Assembly (NCBI RefSeq): GCF_000423825.1
Contig: NZ_AUIS01000015.1
Location: 1 to 58,315, forward strand
DNA: 58,315 nt
Direction of reading: 5' to 3'
Source of the DNA: Thermithiobacillus tepidarius DSM 3134
GTDB lineage: Bacteria; Pseudomonadota; Gammaproteobacteria; Acidithiobacillales; Thermithiobacillaceae
In this document: positions 1 through 8,099 of the stretch, one piece after another
How positions within the stretch are numbered: position 1 is the stretch's first letter
Layout of the letters: each line of letters begins with the position of its first letter
Translations under genes and position numbers: made by a program
The notes under the pieces: generated by a model
Told to the model about the DNA's origin: nothing
Seen by the model: only the letters and a program-made list of their open reading frames with translations
The model's database searches: none

Positions 1-330
1 GGTCGCCGACATCGAACAGGCCGCAGCACTGATCCAGGATCAGCCGGCCGAATTCATCGTGGCCGACAAGGGCTACGATTCGGATGCCTTCGTCGAAACA
101 ATTACGACGCAGGGCGGTCAGGCGGTAATCCCGCCGCGTTCCAACCGACTCAACCCCCGCTCGTTCGACCGGCATATCTACAAGAGCCGCAATCTGATCG
201 AGCGTTTCTTCGCTCGCATCAAGCAATTCAGACGCATCGCCACGCGTTACGACAAGCTCGCCCACTCCTTCCTGTCGTTCGTCCATCTGGCTTGTTCCAT
301 CGTCTGGTTGGCTTGATTGAGAACAGACCC
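1..330 (+). mobile_element. Right end of an IS5-family insertion sequence (partial)
   Basis: The window opens inside an insertion sequence. The transposase reading frame stops at 316 and is followed directly by TTGAGAACAGACCC (317-330), whose reverse complement GGGTCTGTTCTC has the form of an IS5-type (IS427-like) terminal inverted repeat. The next bases are TAA (331-333), compatible with the short TNA-type target duplication of that group, but the left end lies outside the window, so the duplication cannot be confirmed. The element sits about 30 bp upstream of the porin gene and may influence its promoter. Confidence 0.75.
2..316 (+). CDS. IS5-family DDE transposase, C-terminal part
   Basis: The open frame enters from the left edge and covers the last 104 residues of a DDE transposase. 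The segment ADKGYDSDAF holds the second catalytic aspartate region (D in DKGYDS), and RNLIERFFARIKQFRRIATR is the typical C-terminal Y/N-(2)-R-(3)-E-(6)-R/K region of IS5-type enzymes, with E in IERFF as the likely catalytic glutamate. It acts in the nucleus-free cytoplasm on the ends of its own element by cut and paste. The N-terminal part is missing because of the window edge, so whether the full gene is intact is unknown. Confidence 0.85.
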   Translation, partial: VADIEQAAALIQDQPAEFIVADKGYDSDAFVETITTQGGQAVIPPRSNRLNPRSFDRHIYKSRNLIERFFARIKQFRRIATRYDKLAHSFLSFVHLACSIVWLA

Positions 331-359
331 TAATAACTTTTTCATGTGAGGAAATGCTA

Positions 360-1655
360 ATGAAGAAACGTGCCATTGTGGCCGCCATCGGCCTGGCGCT
401 CGGCAGCCAAGGCGCGCTGGCGGCCGATGCCAGCGTGGAGCAGAAGATCGAGATCCTGCAGCAGGAAATCGAAGCCCTGAAGGCCCAGCTCAACACCAGC
501 GCCCAGCCCGCCGCCGGCGCGCCGGCCGCACAGCCGCAAGCTGCCGCTGCCGCTGCCGGCACCGGCCCGAGCCTGCCCGGCCATGCCGCCGGAGACTACT
601 GGGAGCCGCGCCTGCAGCAAAGCCGCACCGTCATCGGCGGCTACGGCGAGATCAACTACAACAATTACCGCGACTCCAGCAAGAACGACGTCCTTGACCT
701 GAAGCGCTTCATCCTCTTCTTCGGCCACAACTTCAACGACTGGATCAGCCTGCGCTCCGAGCTCGAAGTGGAGCACGCCTTCGTCGAGGGCGGCGAGGAC
801 AGCGGCGAGGTGGCCATGGAGCAGGCCTACCTGAACTTCCATTTCAGCGACCGCTTCAACCTGCGCACCGGCTTGCAGCTCATGCCCCTGGGCTTCCTGA
901 ACGAGACCCACGAGCCGCCCACCTACTACGGCGTGGAACGCAACGAGGTGGAAACCCGCATCATTCCCTCCACCTGGCGCGAATTGGCCGTCGGCCTGCA
1001 GGGCGAGGCGGTGCCGGGGCTGGAGTACAACGTGGGCGTGAGTACCGCGCCCGACGCCAGCAAGTTCGGCAATCCCGCCAACGGCTTCCGCTCCATGCGC
1101 CAAAGCGGCGGCCAGGCCAACGCCAACGAGTTCGCTGTCTACGGCGCCCTCAACTACCGCGGCCTGCCGGGCCTGCTGGTGGGCGGCGGCGTGTTCACCG
1201 GCAACACCGGCGGCCGCAAGGACGCGGCCGGCAACTCGCTCGTCGGCGGCGACGCCCGCCTGACCCTGTGGGATCTGCATGCCCAGTACAACTGGCAGAA
1301 CCTGCAGGTGCGCGCGCTCTACGCCCGCGGCACGCTGGACGATGCCGGCGCCATCTCCGCCGCTACGGCGAGCACCGCGCCCAAGGCCTTCTACGGCTGG
1401 TACGTCGAGCCGGCCTACACCGTGTGGCGCAAGGGCGACATGCGCCTGACCCCCTTCGCCCGCTACGAGCGCTACAACACCCAGGACGAAGTGGCGGCGG
1501 GCCTCGTGGCCGATCCCAAGAACGACGAGCGGGTGCTCACCTATGGGGCGAGCCTCTACCCGACCCGCAACGTGGTCTTCAAGGCCGATTACCAGGACTT
1601 CGACAAGGACGACGCCAAGGACCGCTTCAACCTGGGCGTGGGCTACATGTTCTGA
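360..1655 (+). CDS. Outer-membrane porin with N-terminal coiled coil (OprO/OprP-like)
   Basis: A 431-residue protein starting with a Sec signal peptide (MKKRAIVAAIGLALGSQGAL, cleavage after ALA) followed by a short coiled coil (VEQKIEILQQEIEALKAQL), an Ala/Pro-rich linker and a beta-barrel rich in alternating aromatic strands. It ends in LGVGYMF, a classical C-terminal beta-signal ending in Phe. This layout is that of phosphate-selective porin O/P-type proteins; the substrate cannot be told. The start at 360 is preferred over ATG 354 because the ribosome site GAGGAA (348-353) is 6 bases away from it. The next gene downstream is a diheme cytochrome lipoprotein, which suggests, but does not prove, a joint role at the outer membrane. 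Confidence 0.8.
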   Translation: MKKRAIVAAIGLALGSQGALAADASVEQKIEILQQEIEALKAQLNTSAQPAAGAPAAQPQAAAAAAGTGPSLPGHAAGDYWEPRLQQSRTVIGGYGEINYNNYRDSSKNDVLDLKRFILFFGHNFNDWISLRSELEVEHAFVEGGEDSGEVAMEQAYLNFHFSDRFNLRTGLQLMPLGFLNETHEPPTYYGVERNEVETRIIPSTWRELAVGLQGEAVPGLEYNVGVSTAPDASKFGNPANGFRSMRQSGGQANANEFAVYGALNYRGLPGLLVGGGVFTGNTGGRKDAAGNSLVGGDARLTLWDLHAQYNWQNLQVRALYARGTLDDAGAISAATASTAPKAFYGWYVEPAYTVWRKGDMRLTPFARYERYNTQDEVAAGLVADPKNDERVLTYGASLYPTRNVVFKADYQDFDKDDAKDRFNLGVGYMF

Positions 1656-1667
1656 GCGCCGCGGCAG

Positions 1668-1689
1668 GGGCCGGCCATGCCGGCCCTTT
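1668..1689 (+). terminator. Hairpin between porin and cytochrome genes (weak terminator or attenuator)
   Basis: GGGCCGGC (1668-1675) and GCCGGCCC (1679-1686) form a perfect 8-bp stem with a 3-base loop, followed by only three T. It lies 12 bases after the porin stop and before the cytochrome ribosome site. It could reduce read-through from the strongly made porin to the cytochrome; the short T run argues against full termination. Confidence 0.4.
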
Positions 1690-1708
1690 GCTTTCCAAGG
1701 ATAATCCG

Positions 1709-3682
1709 ATGCCTGCCACACACGCACTTCGCCTTTCCCTGCTCGCCGCCCTCGGCGGGCTGACGCTGGGCGGCTGCCAGACGGACGGGACCGACCTCTG
1801 GAACGGCGGCGGCCAGGACCAAACGCCCCTCGCGGCCGCCACGGGCCTGAGCGGCGCCTACGTCTCGCTGGCGAGCTTCAGCAATCCCCAGCCCAACATC
1901 CCCGCCCAGTGCTACATAGAAACCTCGGGCGGCACGCAGAATGCCTGCGTTTACTGCCACACCAACGGCTTGGCCGAAGCCAATCCGCCCCTGGGCAACA
2001 ACAACGCCCAAGGCGACTTGCAGGTCGCCTACAGCTTCGCGCCCGGCCTGAGCGTGAATCATTGGGAAAACACCCTCTTCCCGGAAAAGCTGCGGGCCAT
2101 GGCCGCGAGCCTCGGCGTGAATCCGGACGCCTGGGACATGCAGGCCTACATCCGCCAGGACAATTGGTCGGAGGCCTATCAGGCGCGCGGCGCGGCCCTG
2201 GCCTGGAATGCCGGCAACGGCGCCCTGCGGCTCTTCCCCGCCCTTGATCCCGCCGACCTGCCCGCCCGGACGGACGGCTTTGTGCGCAGCAACGACCCGC
2301 AGCACGGCTACTTCCATGACGGCCAAGGCTGGAACACCGGCTGGCGGGCCCTCAACTTCATGCCCTACGGCATCTTCACGCCCATGACCGGCAGCGTGTC
2401 CGGCGTCTACATCCGGCTGCCGCAGCGCTTCATGCAGCGCGCCGACGGCAGCTACGACCTGACCGTCTACCAGCAGAATCTCGATCTGCTGGAGCGGGCC
2501 ATCCAGAACCGCCTGGCCGGCGGCGATCCCGGCCACTACTACGGCGCCGCCGCGGACGTGGCCGTGCGCCCGGGCCTGTATCCCCTCGGCACCGAATTCG
2601 CGCATCCGCTGCATTACGTGGACGTGGCCGCCGACGGCAGCGATCCCGTGGTCAGCCGCTTTCCCGGCACCCGTGCCCAGCGGGTCAAGGAAATCCGCTA
2701 CATGTACAAGTGGCAGGACTTCGATCCCGCCCGGGCCCCGGCGGGCGGCGCCGAGGAGGAGGAAGGGCCGGGCAGCGTGCTCGTCAACGCGGAGCAGGGC
2801 TGGATCGACAACGGCGCCGGCTGGGTGCTGGCCGGCTACATCGAAAACGCAGCGGGCCGCCTGCGGCCGCAGACTGCCGAGGAGCTCATGCAGTGCTTCG
2901 GCTGCCACAGCGGCCGGGGTCAGGGCGGCGGCTTCAAGTCCGGCGTCGGCAACACGGTGGACAGCACCTGGGCCTTTCCGCGCAAGTTCGCCGGCAGCCT
3001 GGGCTGGCAGGAGATGAATTACCTGGGCTACCGCCACGATCCCGCGGCCGCGACGAGCGCCACTCCCGGCATTGCCGGCCTCGGCGATCCCTTCAACCGC
3101 GGCAAGGGCAAGGGCGAGTTCCGTTATTTCCTGGATACGGTGGTGGGCGCCAGTCTCTATGGCGACATGCCGACACCCATCGAGCAGTACCTGAGCGCGC
3201 GCATCCGCGCGGCCAACGGCTACAGCGCCGACTGGCCGGCACTGGACGCCAGCGATCCGGAACGTTTGCTGGCGGCCCAGCGGCTGCGCCAGCAGCTCAT
3301 GCGCGAGCTCACGGCGCGCGGGGAGCATCTCGATGGCAGCCGCCATATCGCCGGCGCGCTGCTCTATCCGCCGCAGGAAGCGGCCCTGGCCGGCGCCGCC
3401 CGCTACCGGCAGGTGGTGGCCACCCAGCGCTATACCCTGGGCAAGGACGTCTTCGCGGCCACGCCGTTCACCTATCGCTACTACCGCCCGGCGCGCTACG
3501 CCTACACCCATGCCGATGGCAGGCCCTATGCCCAGGGCGAGATCATCACCGACCGGCCGGTGGATGCCGGCGGCGCCGGCCAGGTGCCCACCTTGATTGC
3601 TCTGGCGACGGAGGCGGAAGGCGGTACCTTCAATACCGACTACCAGCCTTTCCTGGCCTATCCGAGCCGGTTCGAACCGTAG
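1709..3682 (+). CDS. Diheme c-type cytochrome lipoprotein, unassigned family
   Basis: A 657-residue protein with a lipoprotein signal peptide: hydrophobic stretch and lipobox LGGC with the lipidated Cys at residue 23. Two covalent heme sites are visible, CVYCH (80-84) and CFGCH (396-400), far apart and each in its own region, so it is a large two-domain diheme protein rather than a small carrier. It should sit at the inner or outer membrane facing the periplasm, or on the cell surface. The start ATG 1709 has AAGGAT at 1696-1701. I do not recognise a named family. Placement directly after a porin invites comparison with porin-cytochrome conduits, but those known in detail use decaheme or monoheme partners, so the function is inference only. 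Confidence 0.75.
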   Translation: MPATHALRLSLLAALGGLTLGGCQTDGTDLWNGGGQDQTPLAAATGLSGAYVSLASFSNPQPNIPAQCYIETSGGTQNACVYCHTNGLAEANPPLGNNNAQGDLQVAYSFAPGLSVNHWENTLFPEKLRAMAASLGVNPDAWDMQAYIRQDNWSEAYQARGAALAWNAGNGALRLFPALDPADLPARTDGFVRSNDPQHGYFHDGQGWNTGWRALNFMPYGIFTPMTGSVSGVYIRLPQRFMQRADGSYDLTVYQQNLDLLERAIQNRLAGGDPGHYYGAAADVAVRPGLYPLGTEFAHPLHYVDVAADGSDPVVSRFPGTRAQRVKEIRYMYKWQDFDPARAPAGGAEEEEGPGSVLVNAEQGWIDNGAGWVLAGYIENAAGRLRPQTAEELMQCFGCHSGRGQGGGFKSGVGNTVDSTWAFPRKFAGSLGWQEMNYLGYRHDPAAATSATPGIAGLGDPFNRGKGKGEFRYFLDTVVGASLYGDMPTPIEQYLSARIRAANGYSADWPALDASDPERLLAAQRLRQQLMRELTARGEHLDGSRHIAGALLYPPQEAALAGAARYRQVVATQRYTLGKDVFAATPFTYRYYRPARYAYTHADGRPYAQGEIITDRPVDAGGAGQVPTLIALATEAEGGTFNTDYQPFLAYPSRFEP

Positions 3683-3996
3683 CAGGCATCGCCAAGGCGG
3701 CTGGGGCACCCAGCCGCGAAAACACTGGATCGGAGCGGCGGCTTGCGGACCGGGCAGGGCCGACGATCGCATCGCGAGCCAGCTCGCTCCTGCATCCAAG
3801 CGTCGCGCCGTGCTGCGCGGCACAACGCCGCGGCGGCCGCCATGTTTCCCGCCTGCCGAAACGAGCTGGCTCGCGATCCCGGTGAGTGGGATCGGCATCC
3901 ATGCGTCGGGGCGCGCGGATCAGGCGTAGCGAGGAAATGGATTTCCGGCAGGACCACGGGGCGCCGCAGTCAACCTGCATGCATGCGCCCCGTTAT
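3683..3996. repeat. Non-coding stretch with REP-like inverted pair
   Basis: No gene is supported here. It contains an REP-like element, ATCGCGAGCCAGCTCGCTCC (3771-3790), and about 70 bases later the inverted form ACGAGCTGGCTCGCGAT (3861-3877), so the two can pair across the gap. The same core is found at several other intergenic sites in this window. Such elements often mark the 3' side of transcription units and can stabilise or end transcripts. Confidence 0.6.
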
Positions 3997-4028
3997 TTGA
4001 CTCACAACTGATAATGCTTATCATTCAT
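3997..4028 (+). promoter_or_regulatory. Promoter overlapped by a Fur box
   Basis: TTGACT (3997-4002) and TATCAT (4019-4024), 16 bases apart, form a sigma-70-like promoter. GATAATGCTTATCATTCAT (4010-4028) overlaps the spacer and -10 box and matches the 19-bp Fur consensus GATAATGATWATCATTATC at about 15 positions, with the clean palindrome GATAA-TGC-TTATC inside. The expected behaviour is repression with iron. The predicted start of transcription leaves a very short leader before the ribosome site at 4031, so the exact promoter could be one step upstream. Confidence 0.7.
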
Positions 4029-4042
4029 TTAAGGAGATCGCC

Positions 4043-4408
4043 ATGCACGCTGTCCTTGTCGGCGCCGACCAGCTCGGCAACATCCCGAAGGTGCTGCAGC
4101 GCTTCGGCATTCGCATCGAGGCGCACATCAGCGGCCGCGACCCGGCGCATCAGCGCAAGCTGCCGGGGCTGCCGCGCCGCGCCAACCTGGTGGTACTCTT
4201 TACCGACTTTCTGGGCCATAATGTGATGCGCCATTACCGGCAGCTGGCCCAGCGCGCGGGCGTGCCGGTGCTGGCCTGCCGGCGCTCGGCCGCCTGCCTG
4301 GAGCAGGAGCTGCAATGCGCCCTGGGCCGCGTGCCGCGCGCCCGCTCCGACAACGCGAACGGAAACCAAGATCTGCCATGCGCCCATTGCCCGCATCGTA
4401 CCCGCTGA
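4043..4408 (+). CDS. DUF2325 domain protein
   Basis: A 121-residue cytoplasmic protein beginning MHAVLVGADQLGNIPKVLQ with AAGGAG at 4031-4036. The opening VLVGAD-type strand followed by a region that reads out a strand VVLFTDFLGHNVM fits the DUF2325 family, small Rossmann-like proteins of unknown biochemical function. The C-terminus ends in CAHC, a possible metal or redox pair. It is the first gene behind a Fur box and overlaps the next gene by 31 bases, so it is probably made together with the FMN-binding and PepSY proteins under iron limitation. Confidence 0.7.
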   Translation: MHAVLVGADQLGNIPKVLQRFGIRIEAHISGRDPAHQRKLPGLPRRANLVVLFTDFLGHNVMRHYRQLAQRAGVPVLACRRSAACLEQELQCALGRVPRARSDNANGNQDLPCAHCPHRTR

Positions 4409-4917
4409 TCCTGCTGCTTTTGCTGGGCCTTCTGGCCGCCCTGCCGGCCCGGGCCGGCAGCCAGGTGTATCTCAGCCCCGAGCAGTTCCTGAGCGAGACC
4501 TTCGGCGGCAGCGTGCCGAAGCCCGCCGTGCTGTGGATCACCCGGCCCATGCAGGCGGAGCTCGCCGGCATCCTGGGCCATCCGCCCAGCCAGTTGCGCC
4601 AGCGCTACTGGAGCGACGGTCAAAAGACCGCCTGGATCCTGGAGGAGATCGGCAAGGAGGAGCCCATCACCGCCGGCTTCGTGGTGGGGCCGGATGGGCG
4701 CATCACGACCAGCCGCGTGCTCATCTATCGGGAATCGCGCGGCATGGAAGTGCGCTATCCCGCCTTTCTTCGCCAGTTCAACGGCGCCGGCCTGAAGGCG
4801 GATCGGCACCTGGACCGCCAAGTGGACGGCATCAGCGGCGCCACCCTGTCGGTCTGGGCCATGGAGCGCATGGCGCGCGCCGCGCTCTATCTGACTCAGC
4901 AAACCCGCGCCAAATGA
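4378..4917 (+). CDS. Periplasmic FMN-binding domain protein
   Basis: A 179-residue protein with an N-terminal signal peptide (LILLLLLGLLAALPARAG) and an FMN-bind domain. The motif DGISGATLS near the C-terminus is the flavinylation signature; Thr156 of SGAT is the expected site for covalent FMN attachment by an ApbE-type transferase, as known for NqrC and RnfG. Such proteins move electrons on the outer face of the cytoplasmic membrane. The upstream frame allows a longer start but the signal peptide fixes ATG 4378. It overlaps both neighbours, and its partner is probably the PepSY-type protein that follows. No apbE gene lies in this window. Confidence 0.8.
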   Translation: MRPLPASYPLILLLLLGLLAALPARAGSQVYLSPEQFLSETFGGSVPKPAVLWITRPMQAELAGILGHPPSQLRQRYWSDGQKTAWILEEIGKEEPITAGFVVGPDGRITTSRVLIYRESRGMEVRYPAFLRQFNGAGLKADRHLDRQVDGISGATLSVWAMERMARAALYLTQQTRAK

Positions 4918-5654
4918 ATGCCCGCTTCAAGTGGCTGCGCCTGACCCGCCACTGGCATGCCCGCCTGGGCGTGCTGGCGGCCGTGTTCTTTCTGATCCTC
5001 GTGATCACGGGCGTGGCCCTGAATCACACCGAGACGCTCCAGCTCGACCAGCGGCGGGTGCAGGCCGCCTGGCTGCTGGACTGGTACGGCCTGCAGGCGC
5101 AGACGCCGCAGCAGGGCTTCGTTTTCAGCGACGGCTACTTCGCCTGGCAGGCGGGCACCTGGGTGCTGGATGGCCGCGTGTTGGGCCGCGATCTGCCCGC
5201 GCCGGTGGGGGCGGTGCAGGCGGACGGCATCCGCTACCTTGCCGACGCCCACGGCCTGAGCCTCTATCAGCGCGACGGCCAGCGGGTGGACCGCCTGGAC
5301 GCCACCACGCTGCCGGCCACCCCGATCCAGGCCCTGGGCCTCGGCGGCACGGCAGTGATCATCCGCACGCCGCGGGGCGATTTCGCCAGCAGCAATGGCG
5401 GCCTCGACTGGACCGCTTGGCGGGACGGGACGGTGCAGTGGAGCCGCCCGGCGCCCCTGCCGGCCGGCCAGCGCGCGCAAGTGCGGCAACTGCTGGCGCC
5501 CAGCCTGCCGCTGGAGCAGGTGCTGCTGGACCTGCACAGCGGCCGCCTTTTCGGCCGCTTCGGCCCCTACCTGATGGATCTCGCCGCGCTCGTCCTGCTG
5601 GGGCTGAGCCTGAGCGGCGCCTGGATCTACTGGCAAAGCATCCGCCGCCCGTGA
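4914..5654 (+). CDS. PepSY-associated transmembrane protein
   Basis: A 246-residue membrane protein with one helix near the N-terminus (about 17-40, LGVLAAVFFLILVITGVALN) and one near the C-terminus (about 213-238), and a periplasmic region of roughly 170 residues between them. The N-terminal pattern RHWHARLGVLAAVFFL...TGVALNH is typical of PepSY-associated TM proteins, some of which are reductases or partners in ferric iron reduction. ATG 4914 overlaps the stop of the FMN-binding gene as ATGA, so translation is coupled. With the Fur-box promoter upstream, a role in extracytoplasmic electron transfer to iron is a reasonable inference. Confidence 0.7.
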   Translation: MNARFKWLRLTRHWHARLGVLAAVFFLILVITGVALNHTETLQLDQRRVQAAWLLDWYGLQAQTPQQGFVFSDGYFAWQAGTWVLDGRVLGRDLPAPVGAVQADGIRYLADAHGLSLYQRDGQRVDRLDATTLPATPIQALGLGGTAVIIRTPRGDFASSNGGLDWTAWRDGTVQWSRPAPLPAGQRAQVRQLLAPSLPLEQVLLDLHSGRLFGRFGPYLMDLAALVLLGLSLSGAWIYWQSIRRP

Positions 5655-6562
5655 GCGAAGCGACCGTTTCCCGCCGCCACCGTCTGGAAGCGGGGCTGGC
5701 CCGGCTGGTGCTGGCCGTATCCGCGCGCCTGCCCGCCGCCCTGCGCAGCCGCCTGGGCCGCGGCCTCGGCCATCTGGTGCGCGTGACCCTGCGCCGCCCG
5801 CGCCGGATCGCCGCGCGCAACCTGGCGCTGTGCTTTCCGGCGCTAGACGGCGCAGCGCGCGCTGCGTTGCTGCGCGAGCACTTCTGCCAATTGGGCGAGG
5901 CGGCCCTGGAGCTGGGTTTCCTGTGGCGCGGCGCACGCGATGACTTCGAAAGGCGGGTGCAGGTGGAGGGCATGGAGCACTGGCACGCCGCCCGCGCGCA
6001 AGGCAAGGGGGTGATCTTTCTGAGCGCCCATCTCGGCAGCTGGGAAAGCTGCGTGCTCTACGGCAGCCTGCTGGGCCGTTTCTCCGCCCTGTACATGCCG
6101 GTCCACAATCCGGCCTTCAACCGCTTGATGGTGCAGGGCCGCGAACGCTTCGGCACGCAGTTGATCCCCAAGGACCGCGGCCTGCGTCCGCTCCTGTCCG
6201 CCCTCAAGCGCGGCGAAACGGTCGGCATGCTGGCCGATCAGAACGTGGACCCCAGCGAAGGCGTCTTCGCGCCGCTCTTCGGCATCCCGGCCAGCACCAG
6301 CTACACGGTCGCCCGCCTCAGCCGGCGCACCGGCGCGCCGGTGATCAACGCCTTCTGCTACCGGCTGCCCCATGGCCGGGGCTTCCGCCTGGTCTTCCGG
6401 CCCATGCCGACGGACTACCCCAGCGGCGACGACGTCCGCGACGCCGCCACCATGAACGCCATCCTGGAAGCGGCCATCCGCGAGGCGCCGGCGCAGTACT
6501 GGTGGGTGCACCGGCGCTTCAAGGATCAGCCGGCGGGCCAGCCGGATCTGTATGCGGATTGA
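5651..6562 (+). CDS. Lipid A / lysophospholipid acyltransferase (LpxL/HtrB family)
   Basis: A 303-residue acyltransferase starting at GTG 5651, which overlaps the stop of the PepSY gene as GTGA. His127 in SAHLGSWES starts the HX4E catalytic motif (H127 and E132). The segments MLADQNVDPSEGVFAPLFG and APAQYWWVHRRFKDQP are typical for the late acyltransferases that add secondary acyl chains to lipid A or related lipids at the inner face of the cytoplasmic membrane. An N-terminal anchor helix of the classical type is weak, the early region being mostly amphipathic (LARLVLAVSARLPAALRSRL). Co-transcription with redox genes may be only a matter of position. Confidence 0.8.
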   Translation: MSEATVSRRHRLEAGLARLVLAVSARLPAALRSRLGRGLGHLVRVTLRRPRRIAARNLALCFPALDGAARAALLREHFCQLGEAALELGFLWRGARDDFERRVQVEGMEHWHAARAQGKGVIFLSAHLGSWESCVLYGSLLGRFSALYMPVHNPAFNRLMVQGRERFGTQLIPKDRGLRPLLSALKRGETVGMLADQNVDPSEGVFAPLFGIPASTSYTVARLSRRTGAPVINAFCYRLPHGRGFRLVFRPMPTDYPSGDDVRDAATMNAILEAAIREAPAQYWWVHRRFKDQPAGQPDLYAD

Positions 6563-6594
6563 GCTCGGACGCTGTCCATAGCCGCAGCACAGTT

Positions 6595-6640
6595 GATCGC
6601 GGGCAAGCCCGCGCCTACGGGCAGGCGCGGGCTTGCCGCG
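6595..6640. repeat. REP-like inverted repeat between convergent genes
   Basis: GATCGCGGGCAAGCCCGCGC followed by CTACGGGCAG and GCGCGGGCTTGCCGCG forms an inverted pair (GCGGGCAAGCCCGCGC against GCGCGGGCTTGCCGC) in the gap between the acyltransferase and the efflux operon, which converge. It belongs to the same dispersed family as elements near 3771, 18869, 44588, 47560 and 54230. It could act as a two-way terminator although it has no T run. Confidence 0.6.
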
Positions 6641-6647
6641 CCGGCCG

Positions 6648-8099
6648 TCAGCCGGCCGGCGCGGCGCTGGCCTGGGTATGCTCGAACCACCCGCCGCCCA
6701 GGGCTTTGTAAAGGTTGACCTGGCCCACCAGCTGGTTCAAGCGGACGTTGAGCAGGCCCTGCTGCGCGTTGTACAGGGAGCGCTGCGCGTCGAGCACCGT
6801 GAGATAATTGTCGACGCCCTGCCGATAGCGCAGCTGCGCCAGCCGGTAGTAATCCTGGCTGCTCTTGACCAGATCCTCCTGCGCCTGCAGCTGGCTGGCG
6901 TAGGTCGCGCGGGCGGCCAAGCCGTCGGCCACCTCGCGGAAGGCCGCCTGGATCGCCCGCTCGTAGCGGACCACGTTGATGTCCTTCTGAATGCGGGCGA
7001 CGTCCAGGCTGGCGCGCAGGCTGCCGGCGGTGAAGATGGGCAGGCTGATGCGCGGCGCGAAGGTCCAGTAGCCGGAATTGTCGCCAAAGAGACCGGACAG
7101 CTCGCGGCTGGCGGTGCCGGCGCTGGCGGTGAGGCTGATGCGCGGGAAAAAGGCCGCGCGCGCCGCGCCGATGTTGGCGTTGGCCGCTTTCAAGGCGTAC
7201 TCCGCCTGCAGGATGTCAGGCCGCTGCTGCAGCACCTCGGCCGGCAATCCGGCCGGCAAGGGACGCAGCAGGCCATCCTGGGCGAGATCGCGCCCGGGCG
7301 GCAGATCGGCCGGCAACGGCGCGCCGAGCAGCAGGGTCAGCGCGTTCTCGTCCTCGGCCACCTGGCGGGTGTACTGCGCCAGGTTTGCCCGCGCGGCCTC
7401 CAGCGCCGTCTGCGACTGGCGCACGTCCAGGCCGGAGGCTACCCCGGCCTGGAAGCTCTTCTCGGTCAGCTCGTAGGATTGCTGATAGGCGGCCAGGGTG
7501 TCGCGGGTCACCTGCAGCAGTTGCTGGTCGGCCTGCCAGGTCAGATAGGCGTTGGCCACCGCCGCAATCAGACTGATCTGCGCACTGCGGCGGGCCTCCA
7601 GCGTGGCGAAGTAGTTCTGCAGGGCCGCCGCCTCCAGGCTGCGCACGCGGCCGAAGAAGTCCAGCTCATAGGCGGTGAGGCCGAGAGTGGCGGTGTACTG
7701 GTTGTAAGTGATGCCGCGACCGCTTATAAACGGCGAAAAACTTGCCGGAATATGCTGGCGCTGGCCCTGGGCATCGGCGCTGACCGCGGGAAAAAGCTCG
7801 GCGCGCTGGATGCGGTAGGTCGATTGGTAGAGCTGGACGTTCAGGGCCGCCTCGCGCAAGTCGCGATTGTTCTCAAGGGCGATCTGGATCAGGCGCTGCA
7901 GGCGCGGATCGGTGAAGAACTCGCGCCAGCCCAGCTGGGCCGCCGGCACGCCGCCGGCGTCCGCTGCCGATGCCTCATAGGCCGGCCCCTGCGGCCAGGT
8001 CTGGCTGACCGGCGCCGAAGGCCGCTCGTAGCTCGGGATCATGGAGCAGCCGGACAACGCCAGGGCGGCCAGGCTCATGGACAGTGCGATTTTCTTCAT
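6648..8099 (-). CDS. Outer-membrane efflux channel lipoprotein (OprM/NodT type)
   Basis: A 483-residue outer membrane factor that forms the trimeric exit duct of an RND pump. The N-terminus [20 protein letters not shown] has a lipobox LSGC. Two long coiled-coil repeats follow, with the family pattern of [20 protein letters not shown] and [19 protein letters not shown], the latter being the usual end of the second repeat. Its ATG overlaps the stop of the pump gene as ATGA, so it is the last gene of a mexAB-oprM type operon. Length is normal for the family. Confidence 0.92.
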   Translation of the reverse strand: MKKIALSMSLAALALSGCSMIPSYERPSAPVSQTWPQGPAYEASAADAGGVPAAQLGWREFFTDPRLQRLIQIALENNRDLREAALNVQLYQSTYRIQRAELFPAVSADAQGQRQHIPASFSPFISGRGITYNQYTATLGLTAYELDFFGRVRSLEAAALQNYFATLEARRSAQISLIAAVANAYLTWQADQQLLQVTRDTLAAYQQSYELTEKSFQAGVASGLDVRQSQTALEAARANLAQYTRQVAEDENALTLLLGAPLPADLPPGRDLAQDGLLRPLPAGLPAEVLQQRPDILQAEYALKAANANIGAARAAFFPRISLTASAGTASRELSGLFGDNSGYWTFAPRISLPIFTAGSLRASLDVARIQKDINVVRYERAIQAAFREVADGLAARATYASQLQAQEDLVKSSQDYYRLAQLRYRQGVDNYLTVLDAQRSLYNAQQGLLNVRLNQLVGQVNLYKALGGGWFEHTQASAAPAG

